A stretch of DNA of 29,375 bases, taken from a virus. The position numbers were made by a program, and so were the translations under genes. The stretch lies in IMG/VR virus record IMGVR_UViG_3300030419_004218, positions 1 to 29,375 of that record. One strand, written 5' to 3'. The notes below the pieces were generated by a model that did not search any database, was not told the origin of the DNA, and worked only from the letters and a program-made list of their open reading frames with translations. Positions 1 through 7,555 of the stretch are shown piece after piece (position 1 is the stretch's first letter; every line of letters begins with the position of its first letter).

Positions 1-1
1 A

Positions 2-121
2 GCGACTAGCCTAATGGCTGCTGGTCTTCTAGATTCTTCGGACTGGGTTATAATCTCTGGATTATATCTTGGTGGCCAATCTGCTATTGATGCCATAGTG
101 AAACTAAAAGGACTAGAATAA
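2..121 (+). CDS. 3' end of a small, possibly holin-like membrane protein (partial)
   Basis: An open frame enters from the window edge and ends at TAA 119-121, giving the last 39 residues of a protein. The tail has a hydrophobic stretch (WVIISGLYLGG) followed by SAIDAIVKLKG. The downstream neighbours look like spanins, and lysis genes often cluster, so a holin or another small membrane lysis protein is plausible. That function is inference from hydrophobicity and context only. The start lies outside the window. The stop is separated by one base from the next ATG, so the two are probably in one operon. Confidence 0.5.
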   Translation, partial: ATSLMAAGLLDSSDWVIISGLYLGGQSAIDAIVKLKGLE

Positions 122-122
122 A

Positions 123-365
123 ATGAAAATCACAAAAGCAAGACTAAAGGAGATCATCAAAGAAGAGATAGAGGCTATCTCGGAAGAGGTTTATGATGAA
201 CAACCACGCAAAGCCTATGACGAGCTTAAAAATCTTTATAATGTTGGTAGAGCAGCGGTTCGATTGCCTATAAACATTGAACAAAAAATCAGCAACCTTG
301 CTGCTAAGGTGGCAGCAGGGGAGATGACCATGGCAGACGCCAAAGAAAAAGTAAGTGAAATGTGA
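123..365 (+). CDS. Small protein with the recurring MKITK...IIKEE N-terminal leader (copy 1)
   Basis: 80 residues of unknown function. The first 16 residues (MKITKARLKEIIKEEI) are nearly identical to the starts of the proteins at 2333, 8012 and 8857, while the rest is unrelated to them. The leader is a basic amphipathic helix-like segment containing I12-K13-E14, which fits the (L/I)-x-E cleavage rule of T4-type prohead protease gp21. The body (residues 20-80) is charged and probably helical. An AAGGA Shine-Dalgarno lies about ten bases upstream of the ATG. The stop overlaps the next ATG (362). The leader suggests capsid targeting (hypothesis); the neighbours suggest lysis. I cannot choose between them from sequence. 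Confidence 0.75.
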   Translation: MKITKARLKEIIKEEIEAISEEVYDEQPRKAYDELKNLYNVGRAAVRLPINIEQKISNLAAKVAAGEMTMADAKEKVSEM

Positions 366-742
366 AACAAAAGATCCTAGCATTCTGCCTTAGACACTGG
401 AAGGAGATCGGGCTTGTCCTGCTCCTTCTTGTTGTATTTGGCAAGTCGCAATACGATATGCGGAATGTTATCAAGGCTCACGAAGTATCAGAGCAGTCAC
501 TAAAAACACAAATAGAGACGCTCCAATCACTTCACGCCGAAGAGTTGAAACTACGAGATGAGGCTTTGGATCGCTATCGTCGTGATATGAAAGAACTAGA
601 ACAGCAGTATGAAGCCCGACAAATAGAGATCGAGAACTTGACGAGAGCAGAGAAAGAGGTTATAATAAAAGAGTTCAAGCAAGATAAGGCTCTGGTGGCC
701 CAGAGATTTATCGAAACCTATGGATTAAGATATGTTGAATAG
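362..742 (+). CDS. Membrane-anchored coiled-coil protein, probable i-spanin (Rz-like)
   Basis: 126 residues: a short basic N-terminus, one strong transmembrane segment (about residues 15-27, GLVLLLLVVFG), then a long charged heptad-like region (about 40-100) rich in E, Q, R and L. This is the architecture of an inner-membrane spanin: N-terminal anchor and periplasmic coiled coil that acts with an outer-membrane partner to fuse the envelope membranes at lysis. The start overlaps the upstream stop by four bases (ATGTGA), and the 3' end overlaps the next gene by 11 bases, reminiscent of nested Rz/Rz1 pairs. No sequence-level homology was tested. A tail-associated or other membrane coiled-coil protein is an alternative. 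Confidence 0.6.
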   Translation: MKQKILAFCLRHWKEIGLVLLLLVVFGKSQYDMRNVIKAHEVSEQSLKTQIETLQSLHAEELKLRDEALDRYRRDMKELEQQYEARQIEIENLTRAEKEVIIKEFKQDKALVAQRFIETYGLRYVE

Positions 743-1160
743 TTTATTTTTTCTTACGATGTTCTCGGTTGCTTATGCCGATGACCCTGACTTTACAATA
801 GTCGCAGAACAAGAACGCGCCCCCTTTGAGGGCGTTTTGCTTAGTGCCCCTGCTGCTGCGGAAGTTTTAACAAAATACGAAGAGCAGCAAATCAAGTGCG
901 ATCTTGAAGTAGAGTTCCAACTTGATAAGGCAGCCACCGAACACAAACTAGACAAAGACCTTATGAATGTTAGAATAGGGACTTTGACCAAAGAGCACGA
1001 CGAGATCGTGGCACAAAAAGATCTTGAGATCGAGAAATACAAAGAAGTAATCAAAAAGCAGTCACCCCAATATAAGTGGTTTTGGTTTGCTGGTGGCGTA
1101 GTGCTGGGTGGTGCTACTTATTATGGTATCCAGCAAGCCATAAATGTCAACAATCCATAG
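732..1160 (+). CDS. Exported coiled-coil protein with C-terminal membrane segment, possible spanin partner
   Basis: 142 residues. The N-terminus reads as a signal peptide (MLNSLFFLTMFSVAYA, probable cut before DD at about residue 17). The middle (about 45-110) is charged and helical with a single Cys near residue 55. The C-terminus carries an aromatic and hydrophobic segment (FWFAGGVVLGGATYYGI, about 116-136). It starts inside the i-spanin-like gene, so a lysis partner is the natural reading. Unlike a standard o-spanin it has no lipobox Cys next to the signal peptide, and it has a C-terminal membrane segment instead. It could be a non-canonical spanin or another periplasmic protein. Confidence 0.6.
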   Translation: MLNSLFFLTMFSVAYADDPDFTIVAEQERAPFEGVLLSAPAAAEVLTKYEEQQIKCDLEVEFQLDKAATEHKLDKDLMNVRIGTLTKEHDEIVAQKDLEIEKYKEVIKKQSPQYKWFWFAGGVVLGGATYYGIQQAINVNNP

Positions 1161-1380
1161 AATACAACCACCGATGAGCGTATCCACCCCATTAGGGACA
1201 GGATGGGCTCATTTTCTTATTGACTATGGGCACGACTGGAATACTTGCTGGGTTATTCAACTTTATGAAACAGGAGAAATTAAACATTTTGATGCGAATG
1301 ATGTTAGAATAAACGAGAACCCAACTTACGGAACAGAGAAACCTAATTTCCTAACACCAGATACGACAAAGGGTAACTAA
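1144..1380 (+). CDS. Small conserved-looking phage protein of unknown function
   Basis: 78 residues from the ATG at 1144, which overlaps the upstream gene. The ATG at 1174 would give a 68-residue product beginning MSVSTPLGTGWAHFLIDYG and avoids the overlap. Neither has a clear Shine-Dalgarno, so the start is uncertain. The core (WAHFLIDYGHDWNTCWVIQL then GEIKHFD) is compact and beta-like, ending in a polar tail. The stop TAA directly precedes the next ATG at 1381. I recognise no family. Confidence 0.6.
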   Translation: MSTIHRIQPPMSVSTPLGTGWAHFLIDYGHDWNTCWVIQLYETGEIKHFDANDVRINENPTYGTEKPNFLTPDTTKGN

Positions 1381-1758
1381 ATGAGCAAAGATCCAGATTA
1401 CATCGTCAGAGTAGAGCAGGCCATTACGAAGAAGTATGGCGAGGAAGCCATCCAGAATCCAAAAGCAAACTGGGATACTGAAAAAGAGAAGATGTATCTT
1501 GAACAGATGCGAGAACTCTACAAAAAACAAAAGAAAAATGACGAAGCAAACGATAAAGTAGAAGTAAATGGAATAAAGGTTTCCAAAAAACTACTTAATA
1601 GAGAGTCAAAGACAGGGTGTCCTGTTTGCGGCGCTTTCTCCCATAGTGCTCGTGATGATGTATCGCTTGTAAAGTTTGACTGCTGTTATGAATGTTACAT
1701 CAAATGGGTTGAGGGGAGAGAGGAACGCTGGAAAGAAGGATGGCGACCAAAACAATAA
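1381..1758 (+). CDS. Cys-rich, zinc-ribbon-like phage protein
   Basis: 125 residues. The N-terminal two thirds is highly charged and helical with many Lys and Glu. The C-terminal domain holds a C-x2-C pair (Cys80, Cys83; CPVC) and a second cluster CCYEC (Cys101, 102, 105), spaced like a zinc ribbon or treble clef, and then a Trp/Arg-rich end (KWVEGREERWKEGWRP). Metal binding is inferred from Cys spacing. I recall similar CCYECYIKWVE-type proteins in other marine phages, without a known function. It starts immediately after the preceding stop and is followed by the first ACTATTTA element. Confidence 0.7.
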   Translation: MSKDPDYIVRVEQAITKKYGEEAIQNPKANWDTEKEKMYLEQMRELYKKQKKNDEANDKVEVNGIKVSKKLLNRESKTGCPVCGAFSHSARDDVSLVKFDCCYECYIKWVEGREERWKEGWRPKQ

Positions 1759-1762
1759 AACC

Positions 1763-1770
1763 ACTATTTA
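1763..1770 (+). promoter_or_regulatory. Candidate late promoter element ACTATTTA (copy 1)
   Basis: Exact ACTATTTA in the 29-base gap between the zinc-ribbon-like gene and the gene at 1788. It starts 25 bases before that ATG. It is one of seven + strand intergenic copies that precede gene blocks in this window. Its promoter role is inferred from placement. Confidence 0.5.
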
Positions 1771-1787
1771 GGTAAAGGAATGAAATA

Positions 1788-2336
1788 ATGGCTACAACTT
1801 ACGAAATCATACAGGCTCTATCACAAGCCGCCGCAAACGCATACGACGGAGCACTCACCGAAGATGGTGAAGCCCTCAAAGCAGGACTAAAAAGAGAAGA
1901 GGGTAACCCTCTTATAGATAAGCGTGTTATGGATGGCTTTAGTGTAAAGTTTTATGGACCAATGATGTGTCTATCTTATATGTCCGAGGTTCAACTAAGA
2001 GAAGTATACGCTAATGGCTTTGAGGCAGGCGTAGAGGAACAGATGGCAGACATCGTAAAGTTCTTGAAGAAAGAGGCTCGCAAGTTGGGTGGCGGAACTA
2101 TTTCCCTCAAGCCCGAAGGCGAGATCGACATTCGTGTAGAAAACTCCTCCAGAGTTCGCTCTTGGGTCACGGCCAAAATGCACTACAGAATAGGTGGAAT
2201 GGAAAAGGTTGATGTTGTTGGAGAAGCAACAGAAGATCAGGTCGCCGCCGACTGGCAAAAGTTTATCTCCCAAGGTGGTCTTGGTACACGCCCACCAAAC
2301 GATAAGAGACCGGCAAATTCAGGAGAAAAGAAATGA
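1788..2336 (+). CDS. Unknown protein preceding the terminase block
   Basis: 182 residues, soluble, no membrane segment. The N-terminal part is Ala-rich and helical (EIIQALSQAAANAYDGAL). The middle looks mixed alpha/beta with an acidic patch, and the C-terminus is polar and basic (NDKRPANSGEKK). An AAAGGAA Shine-Dalgarno lies just upstream. It is first in the block behind ACTATTTA and overlaps the next motif protein by four bases. Its place two genes before the large terminase is where a small terminase might be expected, but I see no recognisable helix-turn-helix or gp16 feature, so I do not assign that role. Confidence 0.7.
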   Translation: MATTYEIIQALSQAAANAYDGALTEDGEALKAGLKREEGNPLIDKRVMDGFSVKFYGPMMCLSYMSEVQLREVYANGFEAGVEEQMADIVKFLKKEARKLGGGTISLKPEGEIDIRVENSSRVRSWVTAKMHYRIGGMEKVDVVGEATEDQVAADWQKFISQGGLGTRPPNDKRPANSGEKK

Positions 2337-2599
2337 AAATCACCAAAGCAAAATTAAAGCAGATTATCAAGGAAGAGATAGATAGTCTTACTTATGGCGT
2401 CGAATTAGGCACCACAGAGCCCCGCCACGATACTGGTATGCGAAGCCCAGAGCAAAAATTAATTGATGCCCTAGCCACACGCGCTCGTTTAGATCAGATG
2501 TCCCCAGAAGAACTGGAAGCCTTGGCTGCCGGCGATGAAGAAGTTATGGCTCTTATCCGTGACATTCAAGGCGACCCGATGCTTGAGCCAAGAATGTAA
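2333..2599 (+). CDS. Small protein with the recurring MKITK...IIKEE N-terminal leader (copy 2)
   Basis: 88 residues. Residues 1-16 (MKITKAKLKQIIKEEI) match the leaders at 123, 8012 and 8857. The remainder (from DSLTYGVELG on) is unrelated to the others, acidic and Met/Leu-rich, with a helical segment MSPEELEALAAGDEEVMALI. I12-K13-E14 is a possible gp21-type cleavage site; L8-K9-Q10 is not, so only the I-K-E site is shared by all four copies. It overlaps the upstream gene by four bases (ATGA). If the leader targets the prohead, the mature C-terminal part would be a small packaged protein; this is a hypothesis. Confidence 0.75.
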   Translation: MKITKAKLKQIIKEEIDSLTYGVELGTTEPRHDTGMRSPEQKLIDALATRARLDQMSPEELEALAAGDEEVMALIRDIQGDPMLEPRM

Positions 2600-2609
2600 A
2601 GTAAGATGA

Positions 2610-4190
2610 ATGCCAAGACTAACGAAAAAGCAAATACTCAAAGAAGTCGTTAAGTGCGGCAAAGATCCTTCTTACTTTCTCAAAAACTATGCCCGTATCT
2701 CTCACCCGATGCACGGGCTTATGTTGTTTAAGACCTATGATTATCAGGATCAACTACTAGAAGACTTTAACGACTATCGCTTCAACATCATCAACAAAGG
2801 TCGCCAGTTAGGTATCTCAACGATCACGGCTGGCTACATTGTTTGGATGATGCTGTTTCACAGAGATAAAGCCATCCTTGTTATGGCCACCAAGTTTGAG
2901 ACAGCAGGTAACTTGGTTCGCAAAGTCAAGAACATTATGAAGAACCTTCCTGATTGGATCAGGATAGCAAGTATCACGACAGACAACCGCACATCATTTG
3001 AGTTGTCTAATGGTTCTTCGATCAAGGCGGCTTCTACCTCTGGCGATGCTGGTCGTTCAGAAGCACTATCACTTTTAGTCCTTGATGAGGCAGCACACAT
3101 TGAAGGCTTGGAAGGTCTTTGGACTGGTCTATATCCTACACTATCCACAGGTGGTCGGTGTATCGCCATCTCAACCCCTAACGGCGTCGGTAACTGGTTC
3201 CACAAAACTTGCGTAGGTGCCGAGAACAATGAAAATAATTTTAATCTAACAACGCTAATGTGGTGGGTTCATCCTGAAAGAGATGAGCAATGGTTTAAGA
3301 AAGAAACCAGAAACATGACCCGCCGCCAGATCGCACAGGAGTTAGAATGTAACTTCAATACTTCTGGTGAAACTGTTATCGATCCAGACAACCTAGAATG
3401 GATCCTATCAAATGTAAAAGAACCAAAGCACAAAACTGGTTTTGACAGAAACTTTTGGATCTGGGAAGAGTTCGATCCAACCTGTAACTATCTTATTGCC
3501 GCAGACGTTGCCCGAGGCGACGGCGCCGATAGTTCAACATTTCACATTTTAAAAATAGAAACTATGGAAATAGTGGGAGAATACCAAGGCAAACCAACGC
3601 CCGACCTTTATGCGAATATGCTAAACCAAGTCGGTAGAGAGTTTGGTAATGCGATGATGGTTGTAGAGAACAATTCTATTGGTTATACTGTTATTGATAA
3701 ACTTATAGAATACGACTATCCCAACCTTTATTATTCAATCAAATCTACACACGAGTATATCGACCAACACCTTGGAGAACATAGGACTGGCGCAATCGCT
3801 GGTTTTTCCACGACATCAAAGACGAGACCTTTGATTGTAGCCAAGTTGGAAGAGTTTATAAGAAACAAACTAATTAAAACGTATTCTTCACGTTTGGCAA
3901 ATGAATTTAGAACTTTTATTTGGCATAACGGGAAGCCACAATCGATGAGAGGATATAACGATGACTTGGTGATGGCTCTCGCTATTTGCTGCTGGGTAAA
4001 AGACACAGCGCTCCAAGCAAGTGCCCGAGACCTAAACTATCAAAAAGCATTCGTTGATGCTATCATAACTTCTAGAACAACCTTCAACACACAGATAAAA
4101 GGCCAAATAGGCTACACAGGTGAGGACACAACTAGTAAAATGAACGAAGCAAAAGACAAGTATTCTCAATACATGTGGATAATAAAGTGA
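2610..4190 (+). CDS. gp17: Large terminase subunit, ATPase and nuclease (T4 gp17-like)
   Basis: 526 residues, slightly shorter than T4 gp17. It is the DNA-packaging motor that docks on the portal, translocates DNA with ATP and cuts the concatemer. The N-terminal ATPase has a Walker A-like loop GRQLGIST (64-71), Walker B LLVLDE (155-160) and coupling motif STP (188-190). The C-terminal RNase H-like nuclease has AADVARGDGADSS (Asp299), VVENNSIG (Glu353) and YNDD (Asp451/452). The Walker A loop lacks the Lys of the T4 pattern SRQLGKT and has Ile69 there, with Lys63 just upstream as a possible substitute. ATG 2610 is preferred over the out-of-frame ATG at 2606; the Shine-Dalgarno is weak. The portal gene follows directly. 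Confidence 0.95.
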   Translation: MPRLTKKQILKEVVKCGKDPSYFLKNYARISHPMHGLMLFKTYDYQDQLLEDFNDYRFNIINKGRQLGISTITAGYIVWMMLFHRDKAILVMATKFETAGNLVRKVKNIMKNLPDWIRIASITTDNRTSFELSNGSSIKAASTSGDAGRSEALSLLVLDEAAHIEGLEGLWTGLYPTLSTGGRCIAISTPNGVGNWFHKTCVGAENNENNFNLTTLMWWVHPERDEQWFKKETRNMTRRQIAQELECNFNTSGETVIDPDNLEWILSNVKEPKHKTGFDRNFWIWEEFDPTCNYLIAADVARGDGADSSTFHILKIETMEIVGEYQGKPTPDLYANMLNQVGREFGNAMMVVENNSIGYTVIDKLIEYDYPNLYYSIKSTHEYIDQHLGEHRTGAIAGFSTTSKTRPLIVAKLEEFIRNKLIKTYSSRLANEFRTFIWHNGKPQSMRGYNDDLVMALAICCWVKDTALQASARDLNYQKAFVDAIITSRTTFNTQIKGQIGYTGEDTTSKMNEAKDKYSQYMWIIK

Positions 4191-4197
4191 GTAAATA

Positions 4198-6177
4198 ATG
4201 GCACCACAAAAACCAAAACAAGGCGGAAACCCAGTAAACAGAGAGTCCCAGTTATTTAAGGCTCTCACTCGTTTGTTTTCTGGACCAATCATCAACTATC
4301 GTTCAGAGTCTGGGCGCAAAATACGAAGACAACATCTTGATAAGTTTTCTTCTCGTTTTCGTTCCGCTTCGGGACAGCAGTTCAAGAAGCAATCTTACAA
4401 CCCTCTTGACACTATCGCTGCTAATGCTATCGGAAACCAACGACGCTCAGAGCGATACATCGACTTCGATCAAATGGAATACACTCCAGAGATCGCTTCT
4501 TCTCTGGACATCTATGCAGATGAGATGACTACATTTTCTGATCTGTCTCCAATGCTCAATGTTCGTTGCGCCAATGATGAGATCAAAGCAGTTCTAAAAA
4601 TTCTTTACAAAAATGTAATGAATGTTGAATACAACTTGTTTGGTTGGTGCCGAACAATGTGTAAGTATGGCGACTTCATTCTTTATCTTGATATTGATGA
4701 CGAAGTTGGTGTCAAGTCAACTATCGCTCTGCCGCTTCAAGAGGTTGAGCGCCTTGAGGGCATGGACGCCACAAACCCAAACTATGTCCAATACCAGTGG
4801 AACTCTGCTGGTATGACTTTTGAGAACTGGCAAATCGCACACTTTCGCATTTTAGGAAATGATAAGTATGCCCCTTATGGAACTTCTGTTTTAGAGCCAG
4901 CCCGTCGTATTTGGCGACAACTTACTCTAATGGAAGATGCTATGATGGCTTACCGCATCGTTCGTTCTTCTGAACGCAAAGTCTTCAAGATCGATGTTGG
5001 TGCTATCCCGCCCCAAGAAGTTGAGCAATATATGCAGAAGATCGTGACCCAGTTGAAGCGACACACGATCGTGGATAAAGATACTGGTCGTATTGACCTA
5101 CGCTACAACCCACTCTCTATTGAAGAGGACTATTACATTCCCATTCGTGCTGGCTCGGTAACTGATATTCAGTCACTCGCTGGCGGACAAAACACAACTG
5201 CTATAGACGATGTAAAATATCTTCGTGACAAGTTGTTCTCCGCATTAAAAATTCCCCAGTCTTATCTTACTATGGGCGAAGGTGCGACAGAAGACAAGAC
5301 AACTTTGGCCACAAAGGACATTCGTTTCGCCAGAACCATCCAGCGTCTCCAGCGTACAGTCATTCACGAACTAGAAAAGATCGGAATCATCCACCTCTAC
5401 ACCCTTGGTTACAGAGGCGACGATCTTATAAACTTTAAACTCTCTCTTAACAACCCAAGCAAGATCGCTGAACTACAGGAACTAGAGCATTGGAAGACCA
5501 AGTTTGACATCGCAGCATCAGCGACAGAAGGCTACTTCTCTCGTCGGTGGGTTGCCGACAATATCTTTGGTATGTCTCACGAAGAGTTCCTACGCAACCA
5601 GCGCGAAATGTATTACGATCGCAAGCACGACGCAACCCTTGAGCAAGTTGTGGAAGCCGCTGCTGGCGGTGGTGGTGAGCCTGGTGGTCTGGATCTTGGT
5701 GGAGATGAAGGCGGTGGACTTGACCTCGGTGGCGATGAGTTGGATCTTGGAGGCGATGAAGGAGGCGGCGAAGAGCCAGCCGAAGAAGAAGGCGCCCTTC
5801 TCGCAGCACCTCCGGGCTCTCGTCCCTCGCCTCGTTTAGCCCCCTCTCTCGGCAAGAGGTCGAGAACAGGTAAAAAATATCTAACTAAAGGTGCCAAAGG
5901 CAAAGTCTATCAAAAGGTGTCTACAGATAAGAGACCCCAAGGCGCCAGAACCAGAAACTATACGAGCATCCCAACCCCTGAAATGGGCACAGACCGCTCC
6001 ACCTTCGCTGGCGCTTCGGAGTTAAGATCGCTTGCGAGAGGTATTTATGAGGAACAAGATCCTACTTACTTGAGAGATCAAGAAGAGGAGCAGACTTTAC
6101 TTGAAGTTAATAGTTCTGTAAAGTTGCTCATAGAGAGTCTGGAAGTAAAAGAAACGGAGACAAATAATGAAGAATAA
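4198..6177 (+). CDS. gp20: Portal vertex protein (T4 gp20-like) with Gly/Asp-rich C-terminal extension
   Basis: 659 residues, longer than T4 gp20. It forms the dodecameric ring at one capsid vertex that initiates prohead assembly and is the DNA channel. Family-typical stretches include the N-terminal SGRKIRR and YIDFDQMEYTPEIASSLDIYADE, the middle LEPARRIWRQLTLMEDAMMAYRIVRSSERKVF, and IPQSYLTMGEGATEDKTTLATKDIRFARTIQRLQ before the crown. After about residue 490 comes a low-complexity segment with repeated GGLDLGGDE units (about 495-530), then a basic tail (about 550-600) and an acidic end. That extension is not part of the conserved core and may be a flexible internal tail. It starts just after the terminase and its 3' end overlaps the next gene by 11 bases. 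Confidence 0.95.
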   Translation: MAPQKPKQGGNPVNRESQLFKALTRLFSGPIINYRSESGRKIRRQHLDKFSSRFRSASGQQFKKQSYNPLDTIAANAIGNQRRSERYIDFDQMEYTPEIASSLDIYADEMTTFSDLSPMLNVRCANDEIKAVLKILYKNVMNVEYNLFGWCRTMCKYGDFILYLDIDDEVGVKSTIALPLQEVERLEGMDATNPNYVQYQWNSAGMTFENWQIAHFRILGNDKYAPYGTSVLEPARRIWRQLTLMEDAMMAYRIVRSSERKVFKIDVGAIPPQEVEQYMQKIVTQLKRHTIVDKDTGRIDLRYNPLSIEEDYYIPIRAGSVTDIQSLAGGQNTTAIDDVKYLRDKLFSALKIPQSYLTMGEGATEDKTTLATKDIRFARTIQRLQRTVIHELEKIGIIHLYTLGYRGDDLINFKLSLNNPSKIAELQELEHWKTKFDIAASATEGYFSRRWVADNIFGMSHEEFLRNQREMYYDRKHDATLEQVVEAAAGGGGEPGGLDLGGDEGGGLDLGGDELDLGGDEGGGEEPAEEEGALLAAPPGSRPSPRLAPSLGKRSRTGKKYLTKGAKGKVYQKVSTDKRPQGARTRNYTSIPTPEMGTDRSTFAGASELRSLARGIYEEQDPTYLRDQEEEQTLLEVNSSVKLLIESLEVKETETNNEE

Positions 6178-6994
6178 ACACAACAAGAAGAGAAACACAG
6201 CATTCGTTTTTGAGGCTCTTTCTCGGGAAGCAACCATCGCTATTATTAAAGGCGACAAAGAAAGAAAAGAAAAAGTTGTTTCTATCGTCCGCAAACACTT
6301 TACGGGCGACTCTCTTCTACGCAAAGATTTAGAGTGCTATCGTTCTCTATGCGAAAATCAAAACTTGGATAAACAAACAAGCCAAAAGATCCTTGAAGCA
6401 GTGAAACTTTCAAAAAGATTAATCGATCCAGATGGACTTTTCAAGCAACAGACAGAAATGATAAACGACATCAATAAAGACCTGTCTCCCACAACATTTA
6501 ACAATTTTGTTCCAAACTATAAATCTCTTGCCACTATCGCAAAAATGTTCAACACTAACTCGCCAAAAGAATCAGTTATTCTTGAGAGCAGAGTTATTGA
6601 TGAAATGTGTGGCAAAATAGAAGAGTCTCAAATGAAGTCTATTGACAGCTTGACTTATTCTACTTTCGTCAAGAAGTTTAATGAACAATACGACAGCACA
6701 CTCCTATCAGAACAAAAAGAACTATTAAACAGATATATTTCTTCTTTTTCTCACGAAGATTTAGAAATGAAGATCTACCTCAATCGCGAACTCGGCAGAC
6801 TGAAAGAGTCGCTAGAGAAGGCAACAGAGGTAGAAGAGATCGCCAGCGACCCAGAGATGACCAAGAAAACCCAGTTGGTCAAGGAACGCTTGCAAAGTTT
6901 GGCAAACGAAACAACTCTTAACGAGGCGACCCTCTTCACTATTTTGAAGACACAAGAGTTAGTAAAGGAGATTTACGATGGCTGTAACAGTTAG
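6167..6994 (+). CDS. Unknown helical protein between portal and protease (prohead core position)
   Basis: 275 residues, almost entirely charged and helical, basic N-terminus (MKNKHNKKRNTAF), no membrane segment, no motif I recognise. It overlaps the portal gene by 11 bases and the next gene by 17, so it is tightly coupled to capsid genes. In T4 the space between genes 20 and 21 holds the prohead-core genes 67 and 68, so a core or assembly role is a positional inference only. The protein is larger than T4 gp67 or gp68, and I cannot see homology by eye. Confidence 0.75.
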   Translation: MKNKHNKKRNTAFVFEALSREATIAIIKGDKERKEKVVSIVRKHFTGDSLLRKDLECYRSLCENQNLDKQTSQKILEAVKLSKRLIDPDGLFKQQTEMINDINKDLSPTTFNNFVPNYKSLATIAKMFNTNSPKESVILESRVIDEMCGKIEESQMKSIDSLTYSTFVKKFNEQYDSTLLSEQKELLNRYISSFSHEDLEMKIYLNRELGRLKESLEKATEVEEIASDPEMTKKTQLVKERLQSLANETTLNEATLFTILKTQELVKEIYDGCNS

Positions 6995-7550
6995 AATCCT
7001 CCCAAGACCAACAGAGATAAATGTAAAAGTCTCCAAGGCCACACCTCCACCGACCATCACCCTTGAACTAGATATCCGCAAGTCCCTTAACGGAGATTTA
7101 ATGATCTTCGATCACGGAGACATTGATATCGTACTCTCTGGAAGAGACAAAAAGATTACCGCTTTTCCAAAACAAATGATGACCGACTTTACATACGGCG
7201 CACAGAACAGGCTTTTCAATCATTTGGCCCGCAAAGGCATCGTCACAATGGAGTCTATCCAAGGCGGTTCGTTTTACGGCGCCATGGAAGCAACATTACA
7301 AGAGCCAGCAGACGGAAAACTAAATGCCGCCAAGTATGCTCTCGTAAGTATTGAAAAGTTCATCACAGAAGAGCGTCCATACTTTGAGGCAACAGAAGCC
7401 GCAGTCGCAGGCTTTGAGCAGGAATACACAGAACCAGACAAAGAAGATTCAACAGAACTTGGAGAGGTGCCACAGCGCGCTGAACAAGGTTCTATCCGCA
7501 AGGGTTACATCCGAGATCCTTACACTTTCTCTTACATGTATACAATTTAG
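6978..7550 (+). CDS. Unknown soluble protein in the portal-protease interval
   Basis: 190 residues. The N-terminal half is beta-like (AVTVRILPRPTEINVKVSK, then ITLELDIRKSLNGDLMIFDHGDIDIVL). The central part is helical (YALVSIEKFITEERPYFEATEAAVAGFEQEY), and the C-terminus is polar and Tyr-rich (YIRDPYTFSYMYTI). A good Shine-Dalgarno (AAAGGAG) lies within the end of the upstream gene. No family recognised. Its position among head genes makes an assembly or virion role possible. Confidence 0.75.
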   Translation: MAVTVRILPRPTEINVKVSKATPPPTITLELDIRKSLNGDLMIFDHGDIDIVLSGRDKKITAFPKQMMTDFTYGAQNRLFNHLARKGIVTMESIQGGSFYGAMEATLQEPADGKLNAAKYALVSIEKFITEERPYFEATEAAVAGFEQEYTEPDKEDSTELGEVPQRAEQGSIRKGYIRDPYTFSYMYTI

Positions 7551-7555
7551 GAAGC

